Assembly (NCBI GenBank): GCA_027315365.1
Contig: DAHUYF010000004.1
Span: 1-48,119, forward strand
Direction of reading: 5' to 3'
Length of the DNA: 48,119 nt
DNA from: Rhodospirillales bacterium
Lineage (GTDB): Bacteria; Pseudomonadota; Alphaproteobacteria; ATCC43930; CGMCC-115725
The translations under genes and the position numbers were made by a program. Under the pieces are notes generated by a model. That model saw only the letters and a list, made by a program, of their open reading frames with translations. It ran no database searches and was not told the origin of the DNA. Below, in pieces: positions 1 to 9,113 of the stretch (position 1 is the stretch's first letter; every line of letters begins with the position of its first letter).

Positions 1-97
1 CCGCGGCCTTCCGCATCATGGCATTTTTGTAACGGAAGCTCGCGGGAGGACGGCGCCATCCCATCGTTTGCATGGCGTTCATGCAAGGGAGAACGGC

Positions 98-349
98 ATG
101 ACCAGATCGATGATGCCCGCCGTGGCAGCGGCCTTGCTGCTGGGCCTTCTCGCTCCGACCGACGCCTTCGCGGCCCGACGCGCCCACGCCATCACCGAGG
201 CGCAGGCCCGGAACGAGATCACCCTCGACGGCTATCGCAACGTGCAGGACCTGCACAAGGTGAAGAACGGCTGGGTTGCCACCGCCATGGAAGGCGGCAA
301 GTCGGTGTCGGTGCTCGCCGACAACCGCGGCAACGTGATGAAGCAATAG
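98..349 (+). CDS. Small secreted hypothetical protein (PepSY-like)
   Basis: An 83-residue protein with an N-terminal signal peptide (hydrophobic stretch at about residues 6-20, cleavage probably after AFA). The mature part of about 60 residues has an ITEAQARNEI segment followed by short strands and a C-terminal DNRGNVMKQ end. This resembles a single PepSY-type periplasmic domain, but the match is by eye only. The ATG at 98 is preferred over the in-frame ATG at 68 because an AAGGGAGA ribosome site lies about 7 bases upstream and the signal peptide then starts at residue 1. It is convergent with the DNA ligase gene, and its function is unknown. Confidence 0.7.
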   Translation: MTRSMMPAVAAALLLGLLAPTDAFAARRAHAITEAQARNEITLDGYRNVQDLHKVKNGWVATAMEGGKSVSVLADNRGNVMKQ

Positions 350-374
350 CCGACCGCGATTCCGCGATAGCGCT

Positions 375-1940
375 TCAGGTCAGCAGGCGCTCCAGCGCGG
401 CCACCGTGTCGGCTTCGGATGCAGGCTTGTCCCAGCGGATGCGGTGGACGCGCGGGAAGCGCAGGGCGAGGCCCGATTTGTGCCGGGTCGAGCGGTGCAC
501 GCTGTCGAAGGCGATCTCCAGCACCAGCTGCTGCGCCACCTCGCGCACCGGGCCGTAGCGCTCGACCGTGTTGTCGCGCACCCAGCGGTCGAGCCGCTTC
601 AGCTCCTCGTCGGTGAAGCCGGAATAGGCCTTGCCGACCGGCACCAGCGCGCCGTCGCGCCAGGCGCCGAAGGTGTAGTCGGAATAGAAGGAGGAGCGCT
701 TGCCGTGGCCGCGCTGGGCGTACATCAGCACGGCGTCGACGGTGAGCGCACCGCGCTTCCACTTGAACCACGGGCCCTTGGGCCGGCCGGACAGGTAGGG
801 CGCGTCGCGGCGCTTCAGCATCAAGCCTTCGATGCCGCGGGCGCGCGCGCCCTCGCGCAGGCGGCGAAGCTCGTCCCAGCTCGCGAACGGGATCAGCGGC
901 GACAGGTCCAGGCGCTCGCGCGGGCCGGCGCCGTACCAGCTCTCGAGCCGGGACCTGCGCTCGTCGAAGGGCAGCGGCCGGAGATCGGCGCCGGCCTCGT
1001 CGAGCATGTCGTAAAGCCGCACCCAGGCGGGATAGTCCTGCAGCATCCTGGCCGAGGCGGTCTTGCGGTTGAGGCGCTGCTGCAGCTCGTTGAACGGCAT
1101 CACCTCGCCGTCGCGCAGCACCAGCAGCTCGCCGTCGAGCACGATGTCTGCCGGCATCGCCGCCAGGATGTCGGGGAAGGCCGCACCGATATCGTCGCCC
1201 GAGCGCGAATAGAGCCGCTTCTCGCCGCCGCGGGCGACGAGCTGGACGCGGATGCCGTCCCATTTCCATTCGGCGCGGTATGACCCGGGATCGAGCCGGT
1301 CGAGATCGTCCTCCGCCAGCGCCTGCGCCAGCATCAGCGGATGGAAGGTCGGCTTGCCCGCCGTCTCCGGGCGCGGCCCCCTGCCCTCGAGCCAGGCGAA
1401 GAGCTCGACATAGGGCGGCGCCAGCCCGTGCCAGACGGCCTCGATCTCGTCGAGCGGGATCTGCGCGCGCTCGGCCAGCGCGGTCTTGGCGAGCCGCGCC
1501 GAGACGCCGACGCGCAGGCCCCCGGTGATCAGCTTCAGCAGCGCCCAGCGGCCGGTAGCGTCGAGCGCGTCGAGCCAGCGCTCGAGCCGCGCCCCGGCGC
1601 TGGCGCGGGTCGCGGCGGCGAGCTCGGCGACGATCTCCGACAGCCCCGGCGCGCGGTTGGCGCCCGGCCGCGCCGGCCAGATCAGCGACGCGGTCTCGGC
1701 GAGATCGCCGACGAAATCGTAGGACCAGCCGAAGAGTTCGGCATCGACCCGGCCCAGCACGAGCTCGCGGATCTGCATCGGCTTCACCTCGGCGAAGGCC
1801 AGCTCGCCGGTGAGCGCCGCCAGCGCCCAGCCGCGTTCTGGATCAGGGGTCGCGGCGAAATACTCGCTCATCAGCCGCAGCTTGCCGAGCCGCGCCGGGG
1901 TGAAGAGCAGCGCGTCGAGCAGCGCCGCGAAATCGTTCAT
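375..1940 (-). CDS. ATP-dependent DNA ligase, cisplatin-damage-response family
   Basis: A 521-residue ATP-dependent DNA ligase that seals nicks through a lysyl-AMP intermediate. An N-terminal DNA-binding region (about 1-200) precedes the adenylation domain with motif I KWDG, where Lys226 is the nucleophile. SRSGDD and VLDGELL follow near 243-266, then an EGLMLKRRDAPY motif and FKWKR near 405-430, then an OB domain. Length and motif spelling fit the bacterial family found with a partner exonuclease, DEXH helicase and phosphoesterase (TIGR04120 type), and all three partners are nearby. The start overlaps the exonuclease stop by four bases (ATGA), which sets the start at 1940 and implies translational coupling. 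A longer reading frame to 2090 only runs back into the exonuclease. Confidence 0.93.
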   Translation of the reverse strand: MNDFAALLDALLFTPARLGKLRLMSEYFAATPDPERGWALAALTGELAFAEVKPMQIRELVLGRVDAELFGWSYDFVGDLAETASLIWPARPGANRAPGLSEIVAELAAATRASAGARLERWLDALDATGRWALLKLITGGLRVGVSARLAKTALAERAQIPLDEIEAVWHGLAPPYVELFAWLEGRGPRPETAGKPTFHPLMLAQALAEDDLDRLDPGSYRAEWKWDGIRVQLVARGGEKRLYSRSGDDIGAAFPDILAAMPADIVLDGELLVLRDGEVMPFNELQQRLNRKTASARMLQDYPAWVRLYDMLDEAGADLRPLPFDERRSRLESWYGAGPRERLDLSPLIPFASWDELRRLREGARARGIEGLMLKRRDAPYLSGRPKGPWFKWKRGALTVDAVLMYAQRGHGKRSSFYSDYTFGAWRDGALVPVGKAYSGFTDEELKRLDRWVRDNTVERYGPVREVAQQLVLEIAFDSVHRSTRHKSGLALRFPRVHRIRWDKPASEADTVAALERLLT

Positions 1941-2944
1941 TCCGCCTCGTCCTCGAAACCGGCGATCGACAGCGCGCGCGCCTTCAGCCCTTGCAGGCTC
2001 GCCTGGCGGATGAGCGCCTCCTCGGCGCCATGGGTCACCCAGATCTCGCCGGCGCCGACCTCGCTCAGCGTGGCGGTGAGCTCGTCCCAATCGGCGTGAT
2101 CGGAGATGACCAGCGGCAGCTCGACGCCGCGCTGCCTGGCGCGCTGCCTGATGCGCATCCAGCCCGAGGCCATGGCGATCACGGGATCGGGCAGCCGCCG
2201 CGACCAGAGATCGGAGATCGCCGAGGGCGGCGCCAGGATCAGGCGTCCGGCGAGATCGGCGCGCCGCGCGCCGGTGGCGGGCAGCAGCGGGCCGAGATCG
2301 ACGCCCAGCCGCTCATAGACCTCGCACATCGCCTGCAGCGCGCCATGGAGGAAGACCGGTTCGGCGTAGCCGTACCGGCGCAGCAGCGCCAGCACGCGCT
2401 GGCACTTGCCCAGCGCATAGACGCCGACGACATGACAGCGCTCGGGGAAGAGGCGCATGGAGTGCAGCAGCCGCCCGATCTCCTGCGCGTCGGGCGGATG
2501 GCGGAACACCGGCAGGCCGAACGTCGCCTCGGTGACGAAGACGTCGCAGGATTGCGGCTCGAAGGGCGGGCAGGTCGGGTCGGGCCGCCGCTTGTAGTCG
2601 CCGGAGATCACGACGCGCGTGCCCTGATGCTCCAGCACCACCTGCGCGCTGCCGAGAACGTGCCCGGCCGGCACCAGCTTCACCCTGACATCGCCGAGCG
2701 CCACCCACTCGCCATAGGCGAGCGGCTGCAGGCTGCCGCCGGCCTCGTCGCCGAAGCGGCTGCGCATGATGGCGATGGTCTCGGCCGTCGCCAGCACCTG
2801 CCGGTTGTTGGCGCGCGCGTGGTCGCCATGGCCATGGGTGATGACCGCGCGCGGCGCCGGCCGGGCCGGGTCGATGTAGAAATCGCCGGGCTCGCAATAG
2901 AGCCCCTTGCCGGTCGGCTTGAGCCAGGTGGCGGGATTGGGCAT
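1937..2944 (-). CDS. Ligase-associated DNA exonuclease (metallo-beta-lactamase fold)
   Basis: A 335-residue MBL-fold nuclease of the beta-CASP/SNM1-like type that accompanies bacterial ATP-dependent ligases (TIGR04122 type). The metal-binding motif ITHGHGDHARANN is at about residues 35-47. A second His is in PAGHVLGSAQV near 95, and Asp in ISGDYKRRPDPTCPP near 115. The later SDHADWDEL and VTHG segments match the remaining metal and beta-CASP positions. It is predicted to resect DNA ends before ligation. The gene overlaps the ligase start by four bases and begins only 10 bases after the MFS transporter stop, so the three are probably one transcript. Nothing looks truncated. Confidence 0.9.
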   Translation of the reverse strand: MPNPATWLKPTGKGLYCEPGDFYIDPARPAPRAVITHGHGDHARANNRQVLATAETIAIMRSRFGDEAGGSLQPLAYGEWVALGDVRVKLVPAGHVLGSAQVVLEHQGTRVVISGDYKRRPDPTCPPFEPQSCDVFVTEATFGLPVFRHPPDAQEIGRLLHSMRLFPERCHVVGVYALGKCQRVLALLRRYGYAEPVFLHGALQAMCEVYERLGVDLGPLLPATGARRADLAGRLILAPPSAISDLWSRRLPDPVIAMASGWMRIRQRARQRGVELPLVISDHADWDELTATLSEVGAGEIWVTHGAEEALIRQASLQGLKARALSIAGFEDEAE

Positions 2945-2954
2945 GACGGGCAGA

Positions 2955-4436
2955 CTATAGGAGCGGCGGCACCGAGCTTGCAGCCCCTCGCCCGCCCTCG
3001 CCGCGCTGCAGCGAGAGCGGCGGCGCGATCTCCTCGAGCGGGCGGCCCTCGGCGCTGAAGCCCAGCCTGAGCTCGATGGCGGCCGCCGCCAGCATCAGCA
3101 CGGCGCCCAGCAGATAGCCCAGCAGGATGCGGCTGCGCGCGCCGCTGGCGATCAGCACGCCGAACAGCAGCGGCCCGCCGACGCCGCCCAGCAGCGTGCC
3201 GAAGGCGTAGAACAGCGCGATGGCCAGCGCCCTGAGCTCCAGCGGAAAGCTCTCGCCGACGGTGAGGTAGGCGGCGCTCGCCGCCGCCGAGGCGAAGAAG
3301 AACACGACCGTCCAGATCAGCGTCTGGCTGACGGCGCCGAGCAGCGACGCGGCGAAGAGCGCGCCCGACAGCGCCAGCAGCAGCCCGGCCAGCGCGTAGG
3401 TGGCGGCGATCATCGGCTTGCGCCCGAGCGTGTCGAACAGCGGCCCCAGCAGCAGCGGCCCCGCGACATTGCCGATGGCGAAGGGCAGCAGGTAGAGGCC
3501 GATGCGGTCGGGCGCCACCGCGAAGAAGCGCGTCAGGATCAGCGCATAGGTGAAGAAGATGGCGTTGTAGCAGAAGGCCTGGGCCGCCATCAGCACCAGG
3601 CCGAGGACGGTGCGTGCGGGATAGAGCCGCAGCAGGGTGCGCGCCACCACGCCGAGCGAGAGCCGCCGCGGCGCCACCAGCGCGATGCCGCTCCGCTCCG
3701 GCGCCGGCGGCAGCGGCCCGGCATCAAGGGCGACCCGCCGTTCGATCTCCGCCACCACCCGTTCGGCCTCGGCAACGCGGCCATGGGTCATCAGCCAGCG
3801 CGGGCTCTCCGGCAGGAAGCGGCGAAGGTAGAGGATGAAGACGCCCAGCATCGCGCCGCTGCCGAAGGCGAGGCGCCAGCCGAGGTCGGGCGGCAGCAGG
3901 TGCGGATCGAGCAGCCAGACCGAGCCCACCGCGCCCAGCGCCGTGCCGATCCAGAAGCTGCCGTTGACGGCGAGGTCGACCCGACCCCTGATCCGCGCCG
4001 GGATCAGCTCCTGGATCGCCGAGTTGATCGCCGCGTATTCGCCGCCGATGCCGGCGCCGGTGAAGAAGCGGAAGACGGCGAAGGCGGGAAAGTTCCACGA
4101 CAGCGCGGTGAGCGCGGTCGCCACGAGATAGACGCCGAGGGTGACGTTGAACAGGCGCTTGCGCCCGAGCCGGTCGGCGAGATGGCCGAAGAACAGCGCA
4201 CCGAGCACCGCGCCGGCGAGGTAGGAGCTGCCGGTGAGGCCGACCTGCTGTGCGCTCAGATGGAGCCGCGGGCTCTGCTGCAGCGCCGCCGCCACCGCCC
4301 CGGCCAGCGTCACCTCGAGCCCGTCGAGGATCCAGGTGATCCCGAGGGCGGCGATGACGAGGCGATGGAACCCGCTCCAGGGCAGCCGGTCGAGCCGCGC
4401 CGGCACGTCGGTCCTGGTCGCCGCCACCGCGTCCAT
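2955..4436 (-). CDS. MFS transporter, sugar/aromatic-acid type
   Basis: A 493-residue 12-helix major facilitator. The loop motif GHLADRLGRKRLF between helices 2 and 3 and its repeat GPLFDTLGRKPMI in the second half are both clear. The GIGGEYAAINSAIQELIP segment is typical of the sugar porter/aromatic acid:H+ symporter branch. The substrate cannot be read from sequence. The start at 4436 follows a strong GAGAGGAGAAGGGG ribosome site. The last roughly 35 residues (LSLQRGEGGRGA and onward) are low-complexity and are encoded by hairpin-rich GC DNA that looks like intergenic repeat rather than protein-coding sequence. The gene is 10 bases upstream of the ligase-associated exonuclease, so it probably belongs to the repair operon. 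Confidence 0.87.
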   Translation of the reverse strand: MDAVAATRTDVPARLDRLPWSGFHRLVIAALGITWILDGLEVTLAGAVAAALQQSPRLHLSAQQVGLTGSSYLAGAVLGALFFGHLADRLGRKRLFNVTLGVYLVATALTALSWNFPAFAVFRFFTGAGIGGEYAAINSAIQELIPARIRGRVDLAVNGSFWIGTALGAVGSVWLLDPHLLPPDLGWRLAFGSGAMLGVFILYLRRFLPESPRWLMTHGRVAEAERVVAEIERRVALDAGPLPPAPERSGIALVAPRRLSLGVVARTLLRLYPARTVLGLVLMAAQAFCYNAIFFTYALILTRFFAVAPDRIGLYLLPFAIGNVAGPLLLGPLFDTLGRKPMIAATYALAGLLLALSGALFAASLLGAVSQTLIWTVVFFFASAAASAAYLTVGESFPLELRALAIALFYAFGTLLGGVGGPLLFGVLIASGARSRILLGYLLGAVLMLAAAAIELRLGFSAEGRPLEEIAPPLSLQRGEGGRGAASSVPPLL

Positions 4437-4543
4437 CCCCTTCTCCTCTCGGGGTGAACGGCGGCGGGGCCAATGCCTCCGGCGCCCGGCGAGCGCCCGC
4501 GGGGGCGCCGGAGGCGACGAGGCGACGAGGCGCAGCGTCGCGC

Positions 4544-5197
4544 TTAGAATTCCGCTTCGAACTCCGGCACCTCCTCGGGCTCCTTGCGCGCCGCCTCGAT
4601 CCATTCGGCCATGGCCGGCCAGTCGAGGATGTGCCTGGCATAGGCGGCGCAGGCCGCATCCAGCTTCACGTCCCAGGTGATGAACCGGGTCACTACCGGC
4701 GCGTACATCGCATCCGCCATGGTGAGCTCGCCGAAGAGATAGGGGCCTTTCGACCGGTCGAGGCAGTCGCGCCAGATGGAGGTGATGCGCTCGATATCGG
4801 CCCGGGCGCCGGCATGCGGCCTGTAGCCGGGATGGCGGGCCCGGATGTTCATCGGCATCGAGGAGCGCAAGGCACTGAATCCCTGATGCATTTCGGCGCA
4901 GATCGAGCGGCAGCGGGCGCGCTCTGCGCGATCCTTGGGCAGCAGCCCAGCTTTTGGGCGGATCTCGTTGAGGTATTCGCCGATCGCCAGCGCGTCCCAG
5001 ACCCTGAGTCCGTTGTGGACCAGGCAGGGGATCAGATAGGAGGGTGCCAGCAGCAGCAGCTCGGCGCGCATCATGGGGTCATCCGACGGGATGATCTCCT
5101 CGCTGAAGTCGAGGCCCGCCATCTTGGCCAGCAGCCAGCCGCGCAGCGACCATGAACCGTAATTCTTGCTCGCAATGATGAGTTTCGCTTCCGCCAT
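4544..5197 (-). CDS. Glutathione S-transferase family protein
   Basis: A 217-residue GST. The N-terminal thioredoxin-like domain begins with a SKNYGSWSLRGWLLAK segment, in which Ser is the likely glutathione-activating residue, as in zeta/maleylacetoacetate-isomerase-like GSTs. LIPCLVHNGLRVWDALAI supplies the cis-Pro and the glutathione gamma-glutamyl contact. The helical C-terminal domain contains FGELTMADAMYAPVVTR. The start at 5197 follows a CGGAGGGCGG ribosome site. The end carries TAA followed by a GCGACG...CGTCGC hairpin. It is divergent from the helicase and 107 bases upstream of the MFS gene on the same strand. The substrate is unknown. Confidence 0.88.
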   Translation of the reverse strand: MAEAKLIIASKNYGSWSLRGWLLAKMAGLDFSEEIIPSDDPMMRAELLLLAPSYLIPCLVHNGLRVWDALAIGEYLNEIRPKAGLLPKDRAERARCRSICAEMHQGFSALRSSMPMNIRARHPGYRPHAGARADIERITSIWRDCLDRSKGPYLFGELTMADAMYAPVVTRFITWDVKLDAACAAYARHILDWPAMAEWIEAARKEPEEVPEFEAEF

Positions 5198-5310
5198 GAT
5201 CCGCCCTCCGCGCGAAGACCTCCCTTTGCTCAAAATTGGTGCAAGTTCCGCGCCAGCGCCAGGCGGCGCCGGCTTGGCGCGGAGCGCCGCGGCGGCCATA
5301 GTCCGCCGCC

Positions 5311-7755
5311 ATGCCTTCGCCTTCGGCCGTGCTGCCGCCGCTCTTCGCCGACTGGTTCGCCCGCCGCGGCTGGGCGCCGCACCCGCATCAGCTGGCGCTG
5401 CTCGAGGCGGCGCGCCGCGGGCGGTCGGCGCTGCTGATCGCGCCGACCGGCGGCGGCAAGACGCTGGCGGGCTTCCTGCCCAGCCTGATCGACCTGGCCG
5501 AGCGCCCGCGCGACGGGCTGCACACGCTCTACATCTCGCCGCTGAAGGCGCTGGCGGTGGACATCCAGCGCAATCTCACGGCGCCGATCGTCGAGCTCGG
5601 CCTGCCCATCCGCAGCGAGACGCGCACCGGCGACACCCCGGCGCACAAGCGCCAGCGCCAGCGCGAGCAGCCGCCGCAGATGCTGATGACGACGCCGGAA
5701 TCGCTGGCGCTGCTGCTCTCCTACCCCGAGGCGGCGGCGATGTTCGCCGGACTCGGCGCGATCATCATCGACGAGCTGCACGCGCTGGCCGGCAGCAAGC
5801 GCGGCGACCTGCTGGCGCTGGGGCTGGCACGGCTGCGGCGTCTCGCGCCCGACTGCCGCCGCGTCGGGCTGTCCGCCACCGTCGCCTGGCCCGACGATCT
5901 CGCCGCCTGGCTGGGCTCCGGCGGCGCCGAGGTGGCGCGGCTGGTGGCATCGGGCGGCGCCAAGCCGGATCTCGCCATCCTGGCAACGCGCGAGGAACTG
6001 CCCTGGTCCGGGCACATGGCGCTGCACGCGCTCGGCGAGGTCTACGAGGCGATCAAGCGCCACCGCACCACGCTGGTCTTCGTCAACACGCGGGCGCAGG
6101 CGGAGCTGTGCTTTCACGAGCTGTGGCGGCTCAACGACGACCATCTGCCGATCGCGCTGCATCACGGCAGCCTCGCGGTGGAGCAGCGCCGCAAGGTCGA
6201 GGCGTGGATGGCGGCCGGACGCCTGCGCGCCGTGGTCGCCACATCCTCGCTCGATCTCGGCATCGACTGGGGCGATGTCGACCTGGTGGTGCAGGTGGGC
6301 GCGCCCAAGGGCGTGTCGCGGCTGACCCAGCGCATCGGCCGCGCCAACCACCGGCTCGACGAGCCCAGCCGCGCGCTGCTGGTGCCGGCCAACCGCTTCG
6401 AGGTGCTGGAATGCCGCGCCGCGCTGGCCGCGCTCGGCCGCGGCGAGCTCGACGGCGAGCGGCCGCGCCCGGGCGGGCTCGACGTGCTGGCGCAGCACAT
6501 CCTCGGCATGGCCTGCGCCGGCAGCTTCACCGCCGACGCGCTCCATGCCGAGGTGACGGGAGCGGCGCCCTATGCCGGGCTCAAGCGCGCCGATTTCGAC
6601 GCGGCGCTGGGCTTCGCCGAGAATGGCGGCTACGCGCTCAGCGGCTATGAGCGCTGGCGCAAGCTGTTCCGCGACAGCCTCGGGCGCTACCACATCGTCT
6701 CCGATGCGGTGGCGCGGCGCTATCGCATGAATATCGGCACCATCGTCGAGGCCTCGATGCTGAAGGTGCGGCTCGGCCGCGGCAAGGTGCTGGGCGAGGT
6801 CGAGGAGTATTTCGCCGGCACGCTCACCCCGGGCGACACCTTCATGTTCGCGGGCCAGCTCCTCGCCTTCGAGGGCGTCCACGGCAACGACCTCATCGCC
6901 AGCCGCGCCGGCGGCGGCGCCCCCAAGGTGCCCGCCTATGAAGGCGGAAGGCTGCCGCTCACCACGCATCTTGCCGCGGGGGTGCGCGCGCTGCTCGCCG
7001 ATCCCCGCGCCTGGCGCGACCTGCCGGCGGCGGTGCAGGAATGGCTGCGCCTGCAGCGCCACCGTTCCGAGCTGCCGGGGCCGGAGGGCCTGCTGGTCGA
7101 GAGCTTCCCGCGCGGCCCGCACGACTATCTCGTCGCCTATTGCTTCGAGGGCCGCAACGCGCATCAGACGCTCGGCATGCTGCTGACGCGGCGCATGGAG
7201 CGCGCCGGGCTGAAGCCGCTGGGCTTCGTCGCCACCGACTACGTGCTGGCGGTCTGGAGCCTGGAGCCGGCGCGCGACCTCGACGCGCTCTTCGACCAGG
7301 ACATGCTGGGCGACGATCTCGAGGCATGGCTCGCGGAATCCTCGCTGATGCGCCGCACCTTCCGCAGCGTGGCGATCATCGCCGGGCTGATCGAGCGCAA
7401 GCATCCCGGCCAGGAGAAGACCGGCCGCCAGGTCACCTTCAGCGCCGACCTCATCTATGACGTGCTGCGCAAGCACCAGCCCGACCACCTGCTGCTGCGC
7501 GCGGCGCGCGCCGACGCCGCCTCGGGCCTCACCGACATCCGTCGGCTGGGCGACATGCTGGCGCGTGTCAAAGGCCGCATCGCCCACCGCCGGCTCGACC
7601 GCGTCTCGCCGCTCGCCGTGCCGGTGCTGCTGGAGATCGGCCGCGAGGCGGTCTACGGCGCGGCGCTCGACCATCTGCTCGACGAGGTGACGGCGGAGCT
7701 GCTGCACGAGGCCGGCATCGCGCCCGCGCCGGCGGCGCGGACCTCGGCTTCGTGA
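5311..7755 (+). CDS. Ligase-associated DEXH-box DNA helicase (Lhr-like)
   Basis: An 814-residue superfamily 2 helicase. Visible motifs are Walker A APTGGGKT (Lys50), DEXH as DELH at about 154-157, motif III SAT at about 188, and QRIGRANH (motif VI) at about 340. A long C-terminal winged-helix/Lhr-type region follows, with the domain found in the ligase-associated subgroup (TIGR04121 type). It is predicted to unwind or remodel DNA in a repair pathway with the nearby ligase, exonuclease and PdeM. There is no obvious Shine-Dalgarno before the ATG at 5311, but the N-terminus matches the family and no better start exists. It is transcribed divergently from the GST. A long antisense reading frame across it is a GC-bias shadow. 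Confidence 0.93.
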   Translation: MPSPSAVLPPLFADWFARRGWAPHPHQLALLEAARRGRSALLIAPTGGGKTLAGFLPSLIDLAERPRDGLHTLYISPLKALAVDIQRNLTAPIVELGLPIRSETRTGDTPAHKRQRQREQPPQMLMTTPESLALLLSYPEAAAMFAGLGAIIIDELHALAGSKRGDLLALGLARLRRLAPDCRRVGLSATVAWPDDLAAWLGSGGAEVARLVASGGAKPDLAILATREELPWSGHMALHALGEVYEAIKRHRTTLVFVNTRAQAELCFHELWRLNDDHLPIALHHGSLAVEQRRKVEAWMAAGRLRAVVATSSLDLGIDWGDVDLVVQVGAPKGVSRLTQRIGRANHRLDEPSRALLVPANRFEVLECRAALAALGRGELDGERPRPGGLDVLAQHILGMACAGSFTADALHAEVTGAAPYAGLKRADFDAALGFAENGGYALSGYERWRKLFRDSLGRYHIVSDAVARRYRMNIGTIVEASMLKVRLGRGKVLGEVEEYFAGTLTPGDTFMFAGQLLAFEGVHGNDLIASRAGGGAPKVPAYEGGRLPLTTHLAAGVRALLADPRAWRDLPAAVQEWLRLQRHRSELPGPEGLLVESFPRGPHDYLVAYCFEGRNAHQTLGMLLTRRMERAGLKPLGFVATDYVLAVWSLEPARDLDALFDQDMLGDDLEAWLAESSLMRRTFRSVAIIAGLIERKHPGQEKTGRQVTFSADLIYDVLRKHQPDHLLLRAARADAASGLTDIRRLGDMLARVKGRIAHRRLDRVSPLAVPVLLEIGREAVYGAALDHLLDEVTAELLHEAGIAPAPAARTSAS

Positions 7756-7912
7756 CGTCCGCGGCCCGCGCAACCGCGGCGACCGTGATTTAATACCTAA
7801 TCGCCATTGCCATCGTCCCTACTTGTCGTATCCTTTTCGCAGGCAGCGCGCGATGCACGAGACATCGCCGCGCTCGAAACGACATCCATCGGCAATGGGA
7901 AGGGAGATGGCA

Positions 7913-8323
7913 ATGGCCAAAACTCCGGTAGAGGATATGCGCACGAAGCGCGAGGAGATGCAGATCTCCGCGGCGTTCGATCCCAGCCGCGCGCTGGGCG
8001 GCATCGAGCCCTTGCTGCAGGCCGGCAACAAATGGCTCGAGAACTGGGCGGCGGTGAGTTCCGAGCTGCTCGACTTCGGCCGCGCCCGCCTCGACCGCAA
8101 TCTCGAGGCGAGCAAGGCGATCGTACGCTCGGGCAGCATCGACGAGGCGATGGATTTGCAGGCGGATTTCACCCGCGCCACGCTGCGCGAGTACTTCGCC
8201 GAGGCCGGCAAGCTCGCCGATCTCGGGACGCAGGCGATGCTCGAAGGCTTCCGCGCATGGCAGCCGGCGATGCGCGCCGAGGCGGCGCGCGGCGAGACCG
8301 CGGAACGGCGCGACGCCGCCTGA
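7913..8323 (+). CDS. Phasin family protein
   Basis: A 136-residue, mostly helical amphipathic protein without a signal peptide. The core contains GNKWLENWAAVSSELLDFGR and an LQADFTRATLREYFAEAGKL helix, the typical phasin pattern (PF09361). Phasins coat polyhydroxyalkanoate granules, and some are general stress chaperones. The AAGGGAG ribosome site ends at 7905, so the ATG at 7913 has better spacing than the ATGs at 7907 and further upstream. It sits between the helicase and pdeM, 157 bases after the helicase and 45 bases before pdeM, so co-transcription with pdeM is possible. No PHA synthase is in the window. Confidence 0.85.
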   Translation: MAKTPVEDMRTKREEMQISAAFDPSRALGGIEPLLQAGNKWLENWAAVSSELLDFGRARLDRNLEASKAIVRSGSIDEAMDLQADFTRATLREYFAEAGKLADLGTQAMLEGFRAWQPAMRAEAARGETAERRDAA

Positions 8324-8368
8324 CGCGGCGCTGGCAGCGGCGGCGGAAATCTTCTATGCCTGCCGCCG

Positions 8369-9058
8369 ATGCCCGAGCCTCAGCCCATCCGCTTCAACGG
8401 CGTCGACCTGCTCGTCGAGGCCGAGGGCGCGCTGCTGTGGCCCGAGGAGCGGCTGCTGATCGTCGCCGATCTCCATCTGGAGAAGGGATCGAGCTTCGCC
8501 CGGCGCGGCGTGATGCTGCCGCCCTACGACACCCGGGCGACGCTGGAGCGCCTGGCGCGGGTGGCTGAGCGCCATGACGCGCGGCGCGTTCTCTGTCTCG
8601 GCGACAGCTTCCATGACGGCGACGGACCGGCGCGGCTCGATGCCGAGGACGCGGCGCGGCTGACGGCGCTCGGCGCGTCGGCCGAACTGATCTGGCTCGC
8701 CGGCAATCACGACCCGGCGCCGCCTCCGGAGCTTGGCGGACGCGTCGTCGAGGGCGCGTTCCGCCTCGGCCCCCTCACCTTCCGCCACATCGCCGAGCCG
8801 CTCTTCGCCGCCGGCGAGATCAGCGGCCACTACCATCCCAAGGCCAGCATCGATCTGCGCGGGCGGCGGCTCTCGGGCCGCTGCTTCGTGCTCGACGAGC
8901 ACCGCCTGATGCTGCCGGCCTTCGGCGCCTATGCCGGCGGGCTCGATGTCTTCGAGCCGGCGCTGCGCGCGCTCTTTCCCGGCGATTTTGCCGTGCATCT
9001 GCTGGCGCGCGAGCGCGTCACCCGGCTGCCGCATGCGCGGCTTGCAGGTTACGGGTAG
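8369..9058 (+). CDS. pdeM: Ligase-associated metallophosphoesterase PdeM
   Basis: A 229-residue calcineurin-like phosphoesterase of the ligase-associated family (TIGR04123 type). Metal-ligand motifs are DLHLEKG (Asp34, His36), GDSFHD (Asp79), GNHD (112-115) and GHYHPK (His154, His156). The usual family spelling is DLHFEKG, and Leu here is conservative. The protein is cytoplasmic, and a phosphodiesterase role in DNA end processing is inferred from its constant company with the ligase, exonuclease and helicase. It ends 55 bases before the stop of the convergent nnrS. Confidence 0.92.
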   Translation: MPEPQPIRFNGVDLLVEAEGALLWPEERLLIVADLHLEKGSSFARRGVMLPPYDTRATLERLARVAERHDARRVLCLGDSFHDGDGPARLDAEDAARLTALGASAELIWLAGNHDPAPPPELGGRVVEGAFRLGPLTFRHIAEPLFAAGEISGHYHPKASIDLRGRRLSGRCFVLDEHRLMLPAFGAYAGGLDVFEPALRALFPGDFAVHLLARERVTRLPHARLAGYG

Positions 9059-9113
9059 CAGGCGGCGGAAGACGGCGCCGGCTCGGCGTGCGACCGCGCC
9101 GGCATCGCCGCCC

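Noticed and set aside
5230-7773. 847-residue open frame antisense to the helicase gene
   Set aside because: It mirrors the helicase codons with an Arg/Ala/Gly/His-rich composition and no domain; it is expected in GC-rich coding DNA.
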